Positions 42,116 to 51,579 are shown, counted from the stretch's first letter. The stretch is 58,734 bases of DNA from an uncultured Lachnospiraceae bacterium (GCA_910579685.1 CAJTVN010000025.1:1-58734), one strand, 5' to 3'. Numbers and translations are program-made. Notes: a model not told the origin generated them from the letters alone.

Positions 42116-42934
42116 ATGCCGATCCAAGCCGACTACCATCTTCATTCCAGTTTTTCCGGGGACAGTACGGCTCCCATGGAAGAAATGATCCGAAAAGGAA
42201 TTTCCCTTGGCCTTCAGTCCATGTGTTTTACGGAACATATGGATATGGATTATGTCTATGACAAACCGGAGGATGAGGGAATCTTTGAGCTGAACACCGA
42301 TTCCTATCTCTATGAGCTTGCCACTCTGAAAGCCAGATACAGCGGCAAAATCCGGGTACTCTTCGGCGTGGAGCTCGGACTGCAGCCCCATTTAAAAAGA
42401 GAACTTGCCCTCTATGCCAGGAGCTTTCCCTTTGACTTTATCATAGGTTCCTCCCACCTGTGCAACCGCAGGGATCCTTATTATCCCGCTTTTTACGAGG
42501 GCCGCAGCGACACGGAGGCTTACCGGGAATTTTTCGAGGCCACCCTTGCGAACATAAAGGCCTTTGACAATTATGACGTGTACGGGCACCTTGACTATGT
42601 GGTGCGCTACGGAAAGACAAAGGACGACGGCTATTCCTACGATCGCTATAAGGACATTCTGGACCAAATTCTGGAAGCTCTTCTGGAGAGGGAAAAGGGC
42701 ATCGAGGTGAACACGGGTGCCATCGGCTACCGCCTTAAGGATCTGAATCCCTGCCGCGGCATTCTGAAACGTTACCGAAAGCTGGGCGGCGAGATCGTCA
42801 CCGTGGGCTCCGACGCTCACGAACCCTCTGACCTGGCAAGAGGGTTCGACCGGGCCGCAGAGGTTCTTACGGCCTGCGGCTTCCGCTATTATACCACCTT
42901 TGAAAACCGGATGCCGGAATTCCACCGGCTCTAG
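42116..42934 (+). CDS. Histidinol-phosphatase, PHP superfamily
   Basis: 272 residues with AAGGAGG upstream. PHP metal-binding motifs: DYHLHSSFS, CFTEHMD, FGVELGLQPH, GSSHL, GHLDYVVRYG and VGSDAHEPSDLARGFD. HisK-type enzymes hydrolyse L-histidinol phosphate in histidine synthesis, but no his genes are nearby, so another small phosphate ester is possible. The gene is convergent with mnmA (9-bp gap). The dispersed repeat lies in its leader. Confidence 0.88.
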   Translation: MPIQADYHLHSSFSGDSTAPMEEMIRKGISLGLQSMCFTEHMDMDYVYDKPEDEGIFELNTDSYLYELATLKARYSGKIRVLFGVELGLQPHLKRELALYARSFPFDFIIGSSHLCNRRDPYYPAFYEGRSDTEAYREFFEATLANIKAFDNYDVYGHLDYVVRYGKTKDDGYSYDRYKDILDQILEALLEREKGIEVNTGAIGYRLKDLNPCRGILKRYRKLGGEIVTVGSDAHEPSDLARGFDRAAEVLTACGFRYYTTFENRMPEFHRL

Positions 42935-42943
42935 CCCGAGCGT

Positions 42944-44017
42944 TCAGTCGATGACACCGCCCCCCAGAACGTATTCCCCGTCATAAAACACCACGGCCTG
43001 TCCCGGCGTCACCGCCCGGACGGGTTTTTCAAACCGGCAGAGAATCCCTCCGTCCTTTTTCTGTTCGATGCTGCACCACTCTCCCCTGTGCGCATACCGT
43101 ATTTTTGCCCACACCCGGCGGGAAACCGGGAGGGATTCCATGCCCATGAAATTCACCTGTGCGCAGGTCAGTTCCCTCTGAAAGACGTCCTGCGAGGCGC
43201 CAAGCACCACCTCGTTGGTATCCGGCCTGATCTGCGAGACAAAGACAGGATATCCGAAGGAAAGGCCGAGCCCCTTTCGCTGGCCTATGGTGTAATGGGT
43301 AATTCCCTTATGTCTTCCCAGAACTGTCCCGTCTTCGGAAACAAAATTGCCCGCCCCCGGCACACGTCCCGGCGCCTGCCTTTCAAGGAAGCCCGCATAA
43401 TCTCCGTCCGGCACAAAGCAGATATCCTGGCTGTCCGGCTTATGAGCGATGGGAAGATTGTTTTTCACGGCGATTGCCCGTATTTCCTCCTTACGGTACT
43501 CTCCCACCGGCATTAACGTGTGTTCCAGCTGAAACTGCGTCAGATTATACAGCGCATAGGTCTGATCCTTATCCGCCGTCACGGAGCTGCGGATGGCATA
43601 TCTGCCGTTTGCAAGAAGCGCCACCCTGGCGTAATGGCCGGTAGCAATAAAATCCGCACCGATCTCCATACTGCGTCTCAGCATTGCCTCCCACTTGACA
43701 TGACGGTTGCAGGCAATGCAGGGGTTTGGCGTTCTTCCCGCAAGGTACTCTTCCACAAAGTAATCCATGACCCGGCTTTTGAACACATCCTTAAAATTCA
43801 TCACATAATAGGGGATGGAAAGGATCTGGGCCACTCTTCTCGCATCCTCCACGGCCGTAAGTGAACAGCAGCCACTCTCTTCTGTCAGGCTTTGTTCCTC
43901 ATCCTGCCAGATCTGCATGGTGACGCCCACCACCTCATATCCCTGTTCTTTGAGAAGCAGGGCGGCAACGGAAGAATCCACGCCGCCCGACATTCCAACT
44001 ACCACTTTCTTTTTCAT
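42944..44017 (-). CDS. mnmA: tRNA-specific 2-thiouridylase MnmA
   Basis: About 357 residues from the ATG at 44017 (AAGGAT eight bases ahead); a GTG one codon earlier is possible. PP-loop SGGVDSS, catalytic Cys103 in NPCIACNRHVKW, second catalytic Cys200 in DSQDICF, THYTIGQRKGLGL, and a C-terminal beta-barrel. It thiolates U34 of Lys, Glu and Gln tRNAs, taking sulfur from the cysteine desulfurase encoded two genes upstream. 14 bp after iscU. Confidence 0.98.
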   Translation of the reverse strand: MKKKVVVGMSGGVDSSVAALLLKEQGYEVVGVTMQIWQDEEQSLTEESGCCSLTAVEDARRVAQILSIPYYVMNFKDVFKSRVMDYFVEEYLAGRTPNPCIACNRHVKWEAMLRRSMEIGADFIATGHYARVALLANGRYAIRSSVTADKDQTYALYNLTQFQLEHTLMPVGEYRKEEIRAIAVKNNLPIAHKPDSQDICFVPDGDYAGFLERQAPGRVPGAGNFVSEDGTVLGRHKGITHYTIGQRKGLGLSFGYPVFVSQIRPDTNEVVLGASQDVFQRELTCAQVNFMGMESLPVSRRVWAKIRYAHRGEWCSIEQKKDGGILCRFEKPVRAVTPGQAVVFYDGEYVLGGGVID

Positions 44018-44031
44018 CACCAGAGTATCCT

Positions 44032-44469
44032 TTAATCTTCTTCCCGCCGTTCGTCCTCGTGGATATCTTCCTTTGGTTTCTCAAGCCCCTTGATGACCAG
44101 ATGATTCTTCTGGGCGTAATCCCAAAGCGCCGCATGGATCGCCTCCTCCGCAAGCAGAGAACAGTGCACCTTCACCGGCGGAAGCCCGTCAAGCGCCTCC
44201 ATCACCGCCCGGTTTGTGACCTGCATGGCCTCCTCTATGGTCTTTCCCTTTACAAGCTCCGTGGCCATACTGCTGGTGGCTACCGCAGCCCCGCAGCCAA
44301 AGGTCTTGAACTTACAGTCCCTGATCACATGGTTCTCATCAATATCCAGATAAATGCGCATGATATCCCCGCATTTTGCGTTTCCCACCGTTCCCACGCC
44401 GCTGGCATTTTCGATTTCCCCCACATTACGGGGGTTGCTGAAATGATCCATTACCTTTTCGCTATACAT
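44032..44469 (-). CDS. iscU: Iron-sulfur cluster scaffold IscU/NifU N-terminal type
   Basis: 145 residues. Three conserved Cys are in place: Cys33 (NAKCGD), Cys59 (TFGCGAAVATSS) and Cys103 (VHCSLLAEEAI). It assembles Fe-S clusters with sulfur from the cysteine desulfurase encoded 18 bp upstream. A short acidic/basic tail follows the domain. The gene order nifS-iscU-mnmA is common in Clostridia. Confidence 0.96.
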   Translation of the reverse strand: MYSEKVMDHFSNPRNVGEIENASGVGTVGNAKCGDIMRIYLDIDENHVIRDCKFKTFGCGAAVATSSMATELVKGKTIEEAMQVTNRAVMEALDGLPPVKVHCSLLAEEAIHAALWDYAQKNHLVIKGLEKPKEDIHEDERREED

Positions 44470-44487
44470 TCATTTTCTCCCATCCAT

Positions 44488-45690
44488 CTACAGGGTTTGG
44501 GCCTGCGCCTTCTCCTGTTTCTTTATAAAATCTTCATACAGAGGTGACATGTTCCGAAGCTTATCCACGATCTCCTTTATGGCCTCCATCGTAAAATCCA
44601 GCTCCTCCCGGGTATTTTCGCTGTCAAGGGTAAGCCGCAGGGAGCCGTGGGCCGTCTCGTGGGCAAGCCCGATGGCCAGCAGTACGTGGGAGGGATCCAG
44701 GGAGCCCGAGGTGCAGGCCGAACCGCTGGAAGCGCAGATTCCCTTCATATCCAGCATGATAAGAAGTGACTCGCCCTCCACAAACCGAAAGCTGAAATTT
44801 ACATTGCCCGGCAGCCTCTGCGTCCGGTGGCCGTTGAGCCTGCAGTAGGGTATCTCCTTTTCTATCCTGTCAATCAGATAATCCCGCAGCTGCCTCTCCC
44901 TCTCCATACGCTCCGCAAGGGTGTCCATTGCCTTCTTTGCGGCAGCGCCAAATCCCACAATGCCGGGAACATTCTCCGTCCCCGCGCGGCGCCCTCTCTC
45001 CTGCTGTCCGCCGTGGATAAAGGAGCGGATCCTGACGCCACTGCGGATATAGAGGAAACCGATTCCCTTAGGGCCGCCGATCTTGTGCGCACTGGCCGAG
45101 AGCATATCAACCGGATACCGGGAAAGCGTGACGGGCACGTGCCCGTAGGCCTGCACGGCGTCGGTGTGGAACAGGATTCCTCTCGCCCTTGCGATCTCGC
45201 CGATCTCCTTTATTGGCTGGATCGTGCCGATCTCATTGTTGGCAAACATCACGGAGATCAGAATCGTGTCCCGGCGGATAGCCGCCTCAAGCTCCTTAAG
45301 CTTTATCACTCCATCCTCGTCCACATCCACATATGTGATCTCAAAGCCCCTCTGCTCCAAATACGCGCAGGTGTGAAGTATGGCATGGTGCTCAATCCTG
45401 GAGGTAATGATGTGTTTTCCCTTGTCACTGTTCGCCTCCGCCGCCGCAATCAGCGCCCAGTTGTCCGCCTCCGAGCCGCCTGCCGTAAAGTATATTTCCT
45501 GGGGCGTCGCCCCGATGCTCTGCGCAATCGTCTCCCTGGCAGCGTTTACCGCTTTTTTGCTCTCCGCTCCCAGGCTGTAGATACTGCTGGCATTGCCATA
45601 GCTTTCCATAAAAAACGGAAGCATGGCGTCTACCGCTTCCTTCACCGTCCGGGTAGTTGCCGCATGATCCAGATAGATCATCTTTTTCAT
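44488..45690 (-). CDS. nifS: Cysteine desulfurase NifS/IscS type
   Basis: 400 residues. YLDHAATT start, TAGGSEADNWAL, PLP-binding Lys203 in SASAHKIGGPKG, and catalytic Cys326 in SSGSACTSG on the mobile loop. It takes sulfur from cysteine for IscU and MnmA. It begins the nifS-iscU-mnmA operon. An Rrf2-type regulator often sits first in such operons but is absent here. Confidence 0.97.
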   Translation of the reverse strand: MKKMIYLDHAATTRTVKEAVDAMLPFFMESYGNASSIYSLGAESKKAVNAARETIAQSIGATPQEIYFTAGGSEADNWALIAAAEANSDKGKHIITSRIEHHAILHTCAYLEQRGFEITYVDVDEDGVIKLKELEAAIRRDTILISVMFANNEIGTIQPIKEIGEIARARGILFHTDAVQAYGHVPVTLSRYPVDMLSASAHKIGGPKGIGFLYIRSGVRIRSFIHGGQQERGRRAGTENVPGIVGFGAAAKKAMDTLAERMERERQLRDYLIDRIEKEIPYCRLNGHRTQRLPGNVNFSFRFVEGESLLIMLDMKGICASSGSACTSGSLDPSHVLLAIGLAHETAHGSLRLTLDSENTREELDFTMEAIKEIVDKLRNMSPLYEDFIKKQEKAQAQTL

Positions 45691-45737
45691 GGTCTGTACT
45701 GTCCTTTCTATTATGATAGATACGTCTCTGCATTATT

Positions 45738-45754
45738 CCTAGTTTTCTCATAGG
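45738..45754 (-). promoter_or_regulatory. Inverted repeat upstream of nifS
   Basis: CCTA (45738-45741) and TAGG (45751-45754) nine bases apart, in an A/T-rich stretch about 50 bp before the nifS start. Possible operator of an Rrf2-family regulator encoded elsewhere. Weak evidence. Confidence 0.25.
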
Positions 45755-45877
45755 TTTTCTATGTCTTAATATATCACTCCCGCCCGGTTCTGTCAACGTT
45801 CCCATCCGCATATATTTCAGTAACACCACACTGTGCAGGCCGCAGCTTTGCGCCACGCCTGTATCCGGGAGATCCAA

Positions 45878-47218
45878 ATGCCTCTTCCAAACCGCAGAAA
45901 TCCTCTGATAACAGGAACCATTATTTTAACAGTCACCGGTTTTGCCAGCCGTTTCATCGGGTTTTTTTACCGGATTTTTCTCTCCCGTGTTTTTGGTGCG
46001 GAGGGTATGGGCATCTATCAGCTCACCTCGCCGGTTCTCGCCCTGTCCTTTTCCCTGACCGTGGCGGGAATGCAGACCGCCATCTCAAAATACGTGGTTA
46101 AGGAAACCGCCACCAAAGATTACCGGGATTCCTTTTCCCATTTATTCGCAGGCTTTGTGATCTCCATGATCGTCTCCGTCCTGTGCACGCTTGGCATCTA
46201 CTGTTATGCCGAGGAGATCGCCGTGTATTTTCTCATGGAAGAAAGGACCGCTCCTCTGCTTCGGATTATCTCTCTCTCCATCCCCATGGCCACCGTCCAT
46301 TCCTGCATCAACGGCTATTTTTACGGGATCAAAAAAACCGCCGTCCCCTCCCTCTGCCAGCTCTCCGAGCAGGTGGTGCGTGTGGGAAGCGTCTATATCA
46401 TCTACTATCTGTGCCTCCAAAAGGGGCTTGCCCCCACCATCGGCTTTGCCGTGGTCGGGCTTGTGATCGGGGAGAGCGCCTCCATGATCGTGTCCCTCAT
46501 TGCCGTCAAGGCACATTTCGAGCATGTGCTTCCCAAAAATTACGGCCCTCTCCTTGCGCTTCCCAGAGGCGCTTTCACAAAGATATCAGCAAAGCTGCTG
46601 CGCCTTGCCGTGCCCCTGTCCTTAAACCGGGTGATCATTAACTTTCTGCAGAGCGTGGAATCCATTTTTATCCCCAACCGGCTTGCGGCCTACGGCTACG
46701 ACCATGTCACGGCTCTTGGCGCATACGGCATACTTACCGGTATGGCTCTTCCCCTGATCCTGTTCCCCAACGCCATCACCGGTTCCATCTGCGTGCTTCT
46801 TCTGCCCGTGGTATCGGAAGCGGATGCCACCGGAAACAGACGCGCCATTCAGAAGGCCGTGCGCAAATCCGTGGAGTACGGGTTTGCACTGGGTATCCTT
46901 TTTACCGCCCTGTTTTTGTTTTTCGGCCGCCTTCTCGGCAAACTGCTGTACCAGAATGAGCTTGCGGGAAACTTTATCATGGTTCTCGGCTTTCTATGCC
47001 CTCTCATGTATATTGCCAGCACGCTTGGCAGTATCTTAAACGGGCTCGGAAAAACAGGGCTCACCTTCGCCTACAGCATGGCGAGCCTCCTCGTGCGTCT
47101 CCTCTTTGTCTTCTTTGTGATTCCCCTTGCCGGAATCAACGGATATCTCTGGGGTCTTCTGGTCAGCCAGCTCGTCCAGACGCTTCTGTGCCTGTATGCG
47201 GTGCGCCGCTATTACTGA
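45878..47218 (+). CDS. SpoVB/MurJ-like polysaccharide or lipid II flippase (MOP superfamily)
   Basis: About 446 residues from the ATG at 45878 (GGGAGA upstream); an ATG 15 codons earlier has no RBS. Twelve to thirteen membrane helices. The family stretch GTIILTVTGFASRFIGFFYRIFLSRVFGAEGMGIYQL near the N-terminus is the signature of SpoVB/YtgP-type proteins. It probably moves a lipid-linked wall or spore-cortex precursor across the membrane. It is about 70 residues shorter than SpoVB of B. subtilis (~518), mostly at the C-terminus. Its 3' end overlaps the convergent TPK gene by 7 bp. Confidence 0.85.
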   Translation: MPLPNRRNPLITGTIILTVTGFASRFIGFFYRIFLSRVFGAEGMGIYQLTSPVLALSFSLTVAGMQTAISKYVVKETATKDYRDSFSHLFAGFVISMIVSVLCTLGIYCYAEEIAVYFLMEERTAPLLRIISLSIPMATVHSCINGYFYGIKKTAVPSLCQLSEQVVRVGSVYIIYYLCLQKGLAPTIGFAVVGLVIGESASMIVSLIAVKAHFEHVLPKNYGPLLALPRGAFTKISAKLLRLAVPLSLNRVIINFLQSVESIFIPNRLAAYGYDHVTALGAYGILTGMALPLILFPNAITGSICVLLLPVVSEADATGNRRAIQKAVRKSVEYGFALGILFTALFLFFGRLLGKLLYQNELAGNFIMVLGFLCPLMYIASTLGSILNGLGKTGLTFAYSMASLLVRLLFVFFVIPLAGINGYLWGLLVSQLVQTLLCLYAVRRYY

Positions 47219-47826
47219 GTCTCATACACCACAAGGAGCCTGCCTTCCCTGACGCGAATCAGGGAGGGGGTTCCCACAAATTCGTTACTCACGCCAAGAG
47301 GTTCTCTGTCGATAAGCCGCGCATCTGTCAGCGTGTACTTCAGTCCTTTGATGGTGACGCCCCTGGCGGTCTCCCCGTAAGAAAAAACCGAGACATATCC
47401 TGTTCTCTCTTTCGGAAATTCTATGCTGTCGTTCTCAATCAGCGTGACTGTATGCCTGCAGCCGATCAGAAACCCTCTTGCATGCTTCTTCGCCAGATAG
47501 GCAAGGCACTGGATGTTGGCCAGAGTATGGTCAAATCTGCCGCCGCATCCCCCGTAAATGTGAAAAATCCGGTACCCCCTCTCAAGCCCCCGTTTCAGGG
47601 CAATCATCATATCCGTGTCGTCCTTCTCCGGTTTCAGGCGCACCACGTGCGGATGCTCCGGCACGTAAGAGAGGGAATCAAAATCCCCGACCACCAGATC
47701 AATCCGGCTTCCCCTCAGTTTCTCATAGCCTCCGTCCACCGCAATGACGTAATCTTCCCTGCCGGCCTGTAAGAGGAGCTTGTCACACTCCCCCGCTCCC
47801 ACCACATAGCATATTCCCTTTTCCAA
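47212..47826 (-). CDS. Thiamine pyrophosphokinase
   Basis: 204 residues if started at the TTG at 47826, which has GAGGAG eight bases ahead; the longer ORF has no RBS and would reach into the divergent promoter region. Motifs: IAVDGGYEKLR, VVGDFDSL, PEKDDTDMMIAL, YGGCGGRFDHTLANIQCLAYL and a C-terminal beta domain with LKYTLTD and GVSNEF. It adds pyrophosphate to thiamine. A long hairpin lies directly before its RBS (47843-47887). Length and motifs fit the family. Confidence 0.93.
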   Translation of the reverse strand: MEKGICYVVGAGECDKLLLQAGREDYVIAVDGGYEKLRGSRIDLVVGDFDSLSYVPEHPHVVRLKPEKDDTDMMIALKRGLERGYRIFHIYGGCGGRFDHTLANIQCLAYLAKKHARGFLIGCRHTVTLIENDSIEFPKERTGYVSVFSYGETARGVTIKGLKYTLTDARLIDREPLGVSNEFVGTPSLIRVREGRLLVVYETQ

Positions 47827-47842
47827 AACATATTCTCCTCTC

Positions 47843-47887
47843 TTTTTCCATACGAAAACTGCTTCGGGCAGCTGACGTATGGAAAAA
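47843..47887 (-). promoter_or_regulatory. Hairpin just before the TPK ribosome binding site
   Basis: 12-bp perfect stem TTTTTCCATACG (47843-47854) / CGTATGGAAAAA (47876-47887), with an inner small stem CTGC/GCAG around TTCG. It ends one or two bases before the GAGAGGAG site on the transcript. No TPP-riboswitch core was recognised. Possible translation control or transcription pause. Confidence 0.4.
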
Positions 47888-47998
47888 CCTGTGAACTGAT
47901 TATAGCATGTTCCTTTTGATTTTCCACTATGCTTTTCCTTCAAAAAAGGGTAGAATGGAAAAAACAAGTTACGATTCGCAGCAAAAGGAGGTATTTCT

Positions 47999-49024
47999 AT
48001 GAAAGTACTGTTTATCGGAGGCACGGGCACCATCAGTATGGCGATCTCCCGCCTGCTGCTCTCCCAAGGTCATACCCTGTATCTTCTCAACCGGGGAAAC
48101 CGGAATACGGGGCTGTCCGGAAACCTGAGCGAGCTGAAAGCCGACATCAATGACGAGGCGGCGGTTTCCGACCTGATCCGGGATCTTGATTTTGACGTGG
48201 TGGCGGATTTTATCGCCTTTGTACCCGAACAGCTTAAGAGGGATTACCGGCTGTTTGGCGGGAAGACAAGGCAGTTTATCTACATCAGCTCCGCTTCCGC
48301 CTACCAGAAGCCGCTCTCCGACTACCGGGTCAGCGAGGGAACGCCTCTTGCGAACCCCTACTGGGAATATTCCAGGAACAAGATCGCCGGGGAGGATTAT
48401 CTGATGCGCCTGTACCGGGAAGAGGGCTTTCCCGTCACCATCATCCGCCCCAGCCACACCTATGACGAGCGGTCCGTTCCCCTCGGGGTTCACGGGAAGA
48501 ACGGAAGTTACAGCGTAATCCAAAGAATGCAGGAGGGCAGGCCCGTTATCATCCACGGGGACGGAACTTCCCTCTGGACTCTGACCCACAATTCCGACTT
48601 TGCCAGGGCTTTCGTGGGTCTGATGGGAAATGTGCACGCCATCGGGGAGGCGGTTCAGATCACCTCTGACGAGTCTCTTACCTGGAATCAGATTTACGGC
48701 ATTATCGCCGACTCCCTTGGCGTAAAGCTGAATGCGGTCCATGTCTCCTCAGAGTTTCTGGACGCCTGCGGGGATTACGATTTTGCCGGAAGCCTTCTTG
48801 GGGACAAGGCAAATACCGTGGTCTTTGACAATGGGAAATTAAAGCGTCTGGTTCCCGGATTTACGGCAACGGTGCGGGCTGACCAGGGGATCCGGGACAC
48901 CATCGCCTATGTGCTCTCCCATCCGGAGTGCCAACGGCAGGATCCAGAGTTCGACAGCTGGTGCGACCGGGTGATCAATGCCCTTGACGCGGCGAAAAGA
49001 GCCGTCCGGCAGGAGCATGCGTGA
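47999..49024 (+). CDS. NAD-dependent epimerase/dehydratase-like protein (extended SDR)
   Basis: 341 residues. AAAGGAGG upstream. N-terminal Rossmann motif GGTGTIS, then SSASAYQK, and the Tyr-x3-Lys catalytic pair in YWEYSRNKIAGE, then TIIRPSHTYD. Residues ~230-341 form the substrate-binding part with WTLTHNSDFARAF. It is similar to plant-type mRNA-binding CSP41 or nucleotide-sugar epimerases, so the substrate is unsure. It probably shares an operon with the GH3 gene 36 bp downstream and could process a released sugar or its nucleotide form. Confidence 0.88.
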   Translation: MKVLFIGGTGTISMAISRLLLSQGHTLYLLNRGNRNTGLSGNLSELKADINDEAAVSDLIRDLDFDVVADFIAFVPEQLKRDYRLFGGKTRQFIYISSASAYQKPLSDYRVSEGTPLANPYWEYSRNKIAGEDYLMRLYREEGFPVTIIRPSHTYDERSVPLGVHGKNGSYSVIQRMQEGRPVIIHGDGTSLWTLTHNSDFARAFVGLMGNVHAIGEAVQITSDESLTWNQIYGIIADSLGVKLNAVHVSSEFLDACGDYDFAGSLLGDKANTVVFDNGKLKRLVPGFTATVRADQGIRDTIAYVLSHPECQRQDPEFDSWCDRVINALDAAKRAVRQEHA

Positions 49025-49060
49025 TATTTTTCAAAATACCAAAAGGAGGATACATCGTAT

Positions 49061-51475
49061 ATGAATAAATGGACAAGAGCGCTTTACCAGCCAGTTCTTC
49101 CTCTGGGGGAAAATGGCGCCAGAATTACCGGATGCGCCTCCCACATCGCATTGTCGCGGGAAGCCGCCGGCGAGGGGATGGTGCTTCTGAAAAACAAGGA
49201 CCTGCTGCCGTTAAAGAGAGGGGCGAAGCTCGCCCTGTTCGGTAAGGGGTGCATTGACTATGTAAAGGGAGGGGGAGGCAGCGGAGACGTGACCGTGGCC
49301 TACACCCGCAATCTCTACCAAGGGCTCTGCGAGAAGGAAAAGGAAGGGAAAGTTTCCCTGTTCCATCAGCTTCCCGCTTTTTACCAGGATGAGATGAAAC
49401 TTCAATATGGACAGGGCGCTGTATGCGGGCTCACCAAAGAGCCTGTAGTTCCAGAAAAACTGCTAAAGGAGGCAGCTGCCTTTACGGACACGGCCCTCAT
49501 CTCCATCTGCCGTTTTTCCGGGGAAGGATGGGACCGCAAAGCCTCGGAGAAGAGCCTTGAAGGCCAGGATGCCATCGAATCCCAGCGGGCAAATGAGATT
49601 TTTGAGCGAAGCGACTATTATCTCTCCCGGGCGGAGGAAGCCATGGTTGAACAGGTCAAATCTGCCTTTACCAATATTATTGTGGTTCTTAACGTGGGCG
49701 GAATGGTGGATTCCTCCTGGTTCTTCTCTGACCAGGCGCTGCCTAGCGTTCTCCTCTCCTGGCAGGGTGGCATGGAGGGCGGACTTGCCACGGCAGACGT
49801 TTTGTGCGGGGACGTAAACCCGTCAGGTAAACTGCCTGACACCTTTGCCTCCTGTCTGGAGGCTTACCCCTCCACCGAGGGCTTCCATCACTCCAGAGAA
49901 TACGTGGAATACACCGAGGATATCTATGTGGGCTACCGCTATTTTGAAACACTGCCCGGGGCGGACAAGAAGGTGAATTATCCTTTCGGCTTCGGTCTCT
50001 CCTACACGGACTTTGGAATCTTTTATGTGGAGGGAAATGCGTCTGACGAGACCATAAGCGTGCGGATGAGGGTGACAAACAAAGGATCCCTTCCCGGGAA
50101 GGAAGTGGTACAGCTCTATTACAGCGCCCCTTGCGGTATTCTGCAAAAGCCTGCAAGAGAGCTTGCGGCTTTTGCCAAAACCTCTCTGCTTATGCCAGAA
50201 GAATCCGAAGAGGTTACGCTCTGTTTTGCAACAGCTGACATGGCTTCCTATGATGATCTGGGAAAAGCCGCAAAGTCCGCCTATATCCTTGAAAAGGGAA
50301 AATACCGTTTCTATGCAGGAAATTCTATCCGCTCTGCCGCAGAACTGCCTTTTTCCTATGAGATCGGTGAGACCCGGATTGCCAGACAGCTCTCACCAAA
50401 GCTTGTCCCCCCGGCATTGCCCCGAAGGCTCCTCGCAGACGGAAGCCTGGAAAGTCTTCCCGCCTTTGAAAGACAGGAAACAGCCTCTCCCCTGCCGCCT
50501 CTCGATATCGACACTCTGGAGGGTCTACTCCCAGAAGTGCGTCCCGTTCCCGCCAAGCGGATCTGTGAGGCGGAAGAAGAAAAAAAGGGCCGGATATTCC
50601 TGCAGGATGTCTTTGAGAACAAGGCGACCCTCTCCGATTTCCTCTCCCAGCTTGACGAGAGCCAGCTCATTGATCTTCTAGGAGGGCAGCCGAATACGGG
50701 AGTTGCCAACACCTTCGGTCTGGGAAATCTTTCGGAATACGGCGTCCCCAATATCACCACGGCGGACGGCCCTGCCGGCATGCGAATCCAGCCCCAGTGC
50801 GGCATCCATGCCACCGCATGGCCCTGCGCCACGTTGCTTGCCGCAAGCTTCAATCCAGAGATCATTTCCCGTATCGGAAAAGCTTGTGCCAGGGAGCTCA
50901 AAGAAAATAACTTAGGAATCTGGCTTGCTCCGGCCGTAAATATACACAGAAGCCCACTCTGCGGCAGAAACTTTGAATACTATTCCGAAGATCCGCTGCT
51001 TGCCGGCAAATGCGGTGCGGCCCTCATCCGGGGCGTCCAGTCCGAACATATTGGCGCAACCGCCAAGCATTTCGCCTGCAACAACAAGGAGACCAACCGC
51101 AAAGACAGCGATTCCCGGGTTTCTGAGAGAGCGTTGCGCGAGATTTACCTGCGCCCCTTTGAGATCATCGTAAAGGAATCTGCCCCCTATGCAATTATGA
51201 GCTCCTATAACCTGATAAACGGCGTTCAGGCCTCCGAGTCGCAGGAGCTTCTGACCGATATTCTCAGGGATGAATGGGGCTTTGACGGCATGGTGACCAC
51301 AGACTGGTGGACACACGGTGAGCATTTCAGGGAAATCAACGCCGGTAACGACTTAAAAATGGGAAGCGGATATCCCGAGAGAGTAAAGAGCGCCCTTGCG
51401 GCAGGCGCCATTTCCAGGAAAGAGCTGGAAATCAGCGCAGAGAGGATTTTGCGGGTTATTTTGAAGGTTGACTAA
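49061..51475 (+). CDS. Beta-glucosidase family GH3, domains circularly permuted
   Basis: 804 residues, AAGGAGG upstream. Domain order is reversed from the textbook one. The alpha/beta sandwich (GH3 C-terminal domain) is at ~30-280, with VLLKNKDLLPL and GDVNPSGKLPDTF. Next is a fibronectin III-like domain (~320-430) with PARELAAFAKT. A linker follows. Last is the TIM-barrel domain (~525-800) with TTADGPAGMR, LAPAVNIHRSPLCGRNFEYYSEDP, AKHFACNN and the nucleophile Asp748 in GMVTTDWW. No signal peptide, so it is intracellular. It cleaves beta-glucosides or related oligosaccharides. Permuted GH3 enzymes are known from rumen Clostridia such as Ruminococcus. Confidence 0.95.
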   Translation: MNKWTRALYQPVLPLGENGARITGCASHIALSREAAGEGMVLLKNKDLLPLKRGAKLALFGKGCIDYVKGGGGSGDVTVAYTRNLYQGLCEKEKEGKVSLFHQLPAFYQDEMKLQYGQGAVCGLTKEPVVPEKLLKEAAAFTDTALISICRFSGEGWDRKASEKSLEGQDAIESQRANEIFERSDYYLSRAEEAMVEQVKSAFTNIIVVLNVGGMVDSSWFFSDQALPSVLLSWQGGMEGGLATADVLCGDVNPSGKLPDTFASCLEAYPSTEGFHHSREYVEYTEDIYVGYRYFETLPGADKKVNYPFGFGLSYTDFGIFYVEGNASDETISVRMRVTNKGSLPGKEVVQLYYSAPCGILQKPARELAAFAKTSLLMPEESEEVTLCFATADMASYDDLGKAAKSAYILEKGKYRFYAGNSIRSAAELPFSYEIGETRIARQLSPKLVPPALPRRLLADGSLESLPAFERQETASPLPPLDIDTLEGLLPEVRPVPAKRICEAEEEKKGRIFLQDVFENKATLSDFLSQLDESQLIDLLGGQPNTGVANTFGLGNLSEYGVPNITTADGPAGMRIQPQCGIHATAWPCATLLAASFNPEIISRIGKACARELKENNLGIWLAPAVNIHRSPLCGRNFEYYSEDPLLAGKCGAALIRGVQSEHIGATAKHFACNNKETNRKDSDSRVSERALREIYLRPFEIIVKESAPYAIMSSYNLINGVQASESQELLTDILRDEWGFDGMVTTDWWTHGEHFREINAGNDLKMGSGYPERVKSALAAGAISRKELEISAERILRVILKVD

Positions 51476-51500
51476 TCACAAATAAACGTTTTATAAGAAC

Positions 51501-51557
51501 GGGCCGATCAAAACGTCCTCCACAAAAACGCAATTGCGCAAGGATTTTGATCGGCCC
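51501..51557 (+). other. Long hairpin after the GH3 gene
   Basis: Stem 51501-51519 / 51541-51557 (GGGCCGATCAAAA paired with TTTTGATCGGCCC plus an inner AGGA/TCCT) with an inner GCAATTGC palindrome. It lies 26 bp past the GH3 stop. No T-run, so it is not a typical terminator. It may be a structured RNA end or a remnant of a mobile element. Confidence 0.5.
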
Positions 51558-51579
51558 TCTCAATGCTCTCCTGACTTGA

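Noticed and set aside
47843..47887. TPP riboswitch before the TPK gene
   Set aside because: The conserved CTGAGA and other TPP core motifs are not seen; only a hairpin is present.
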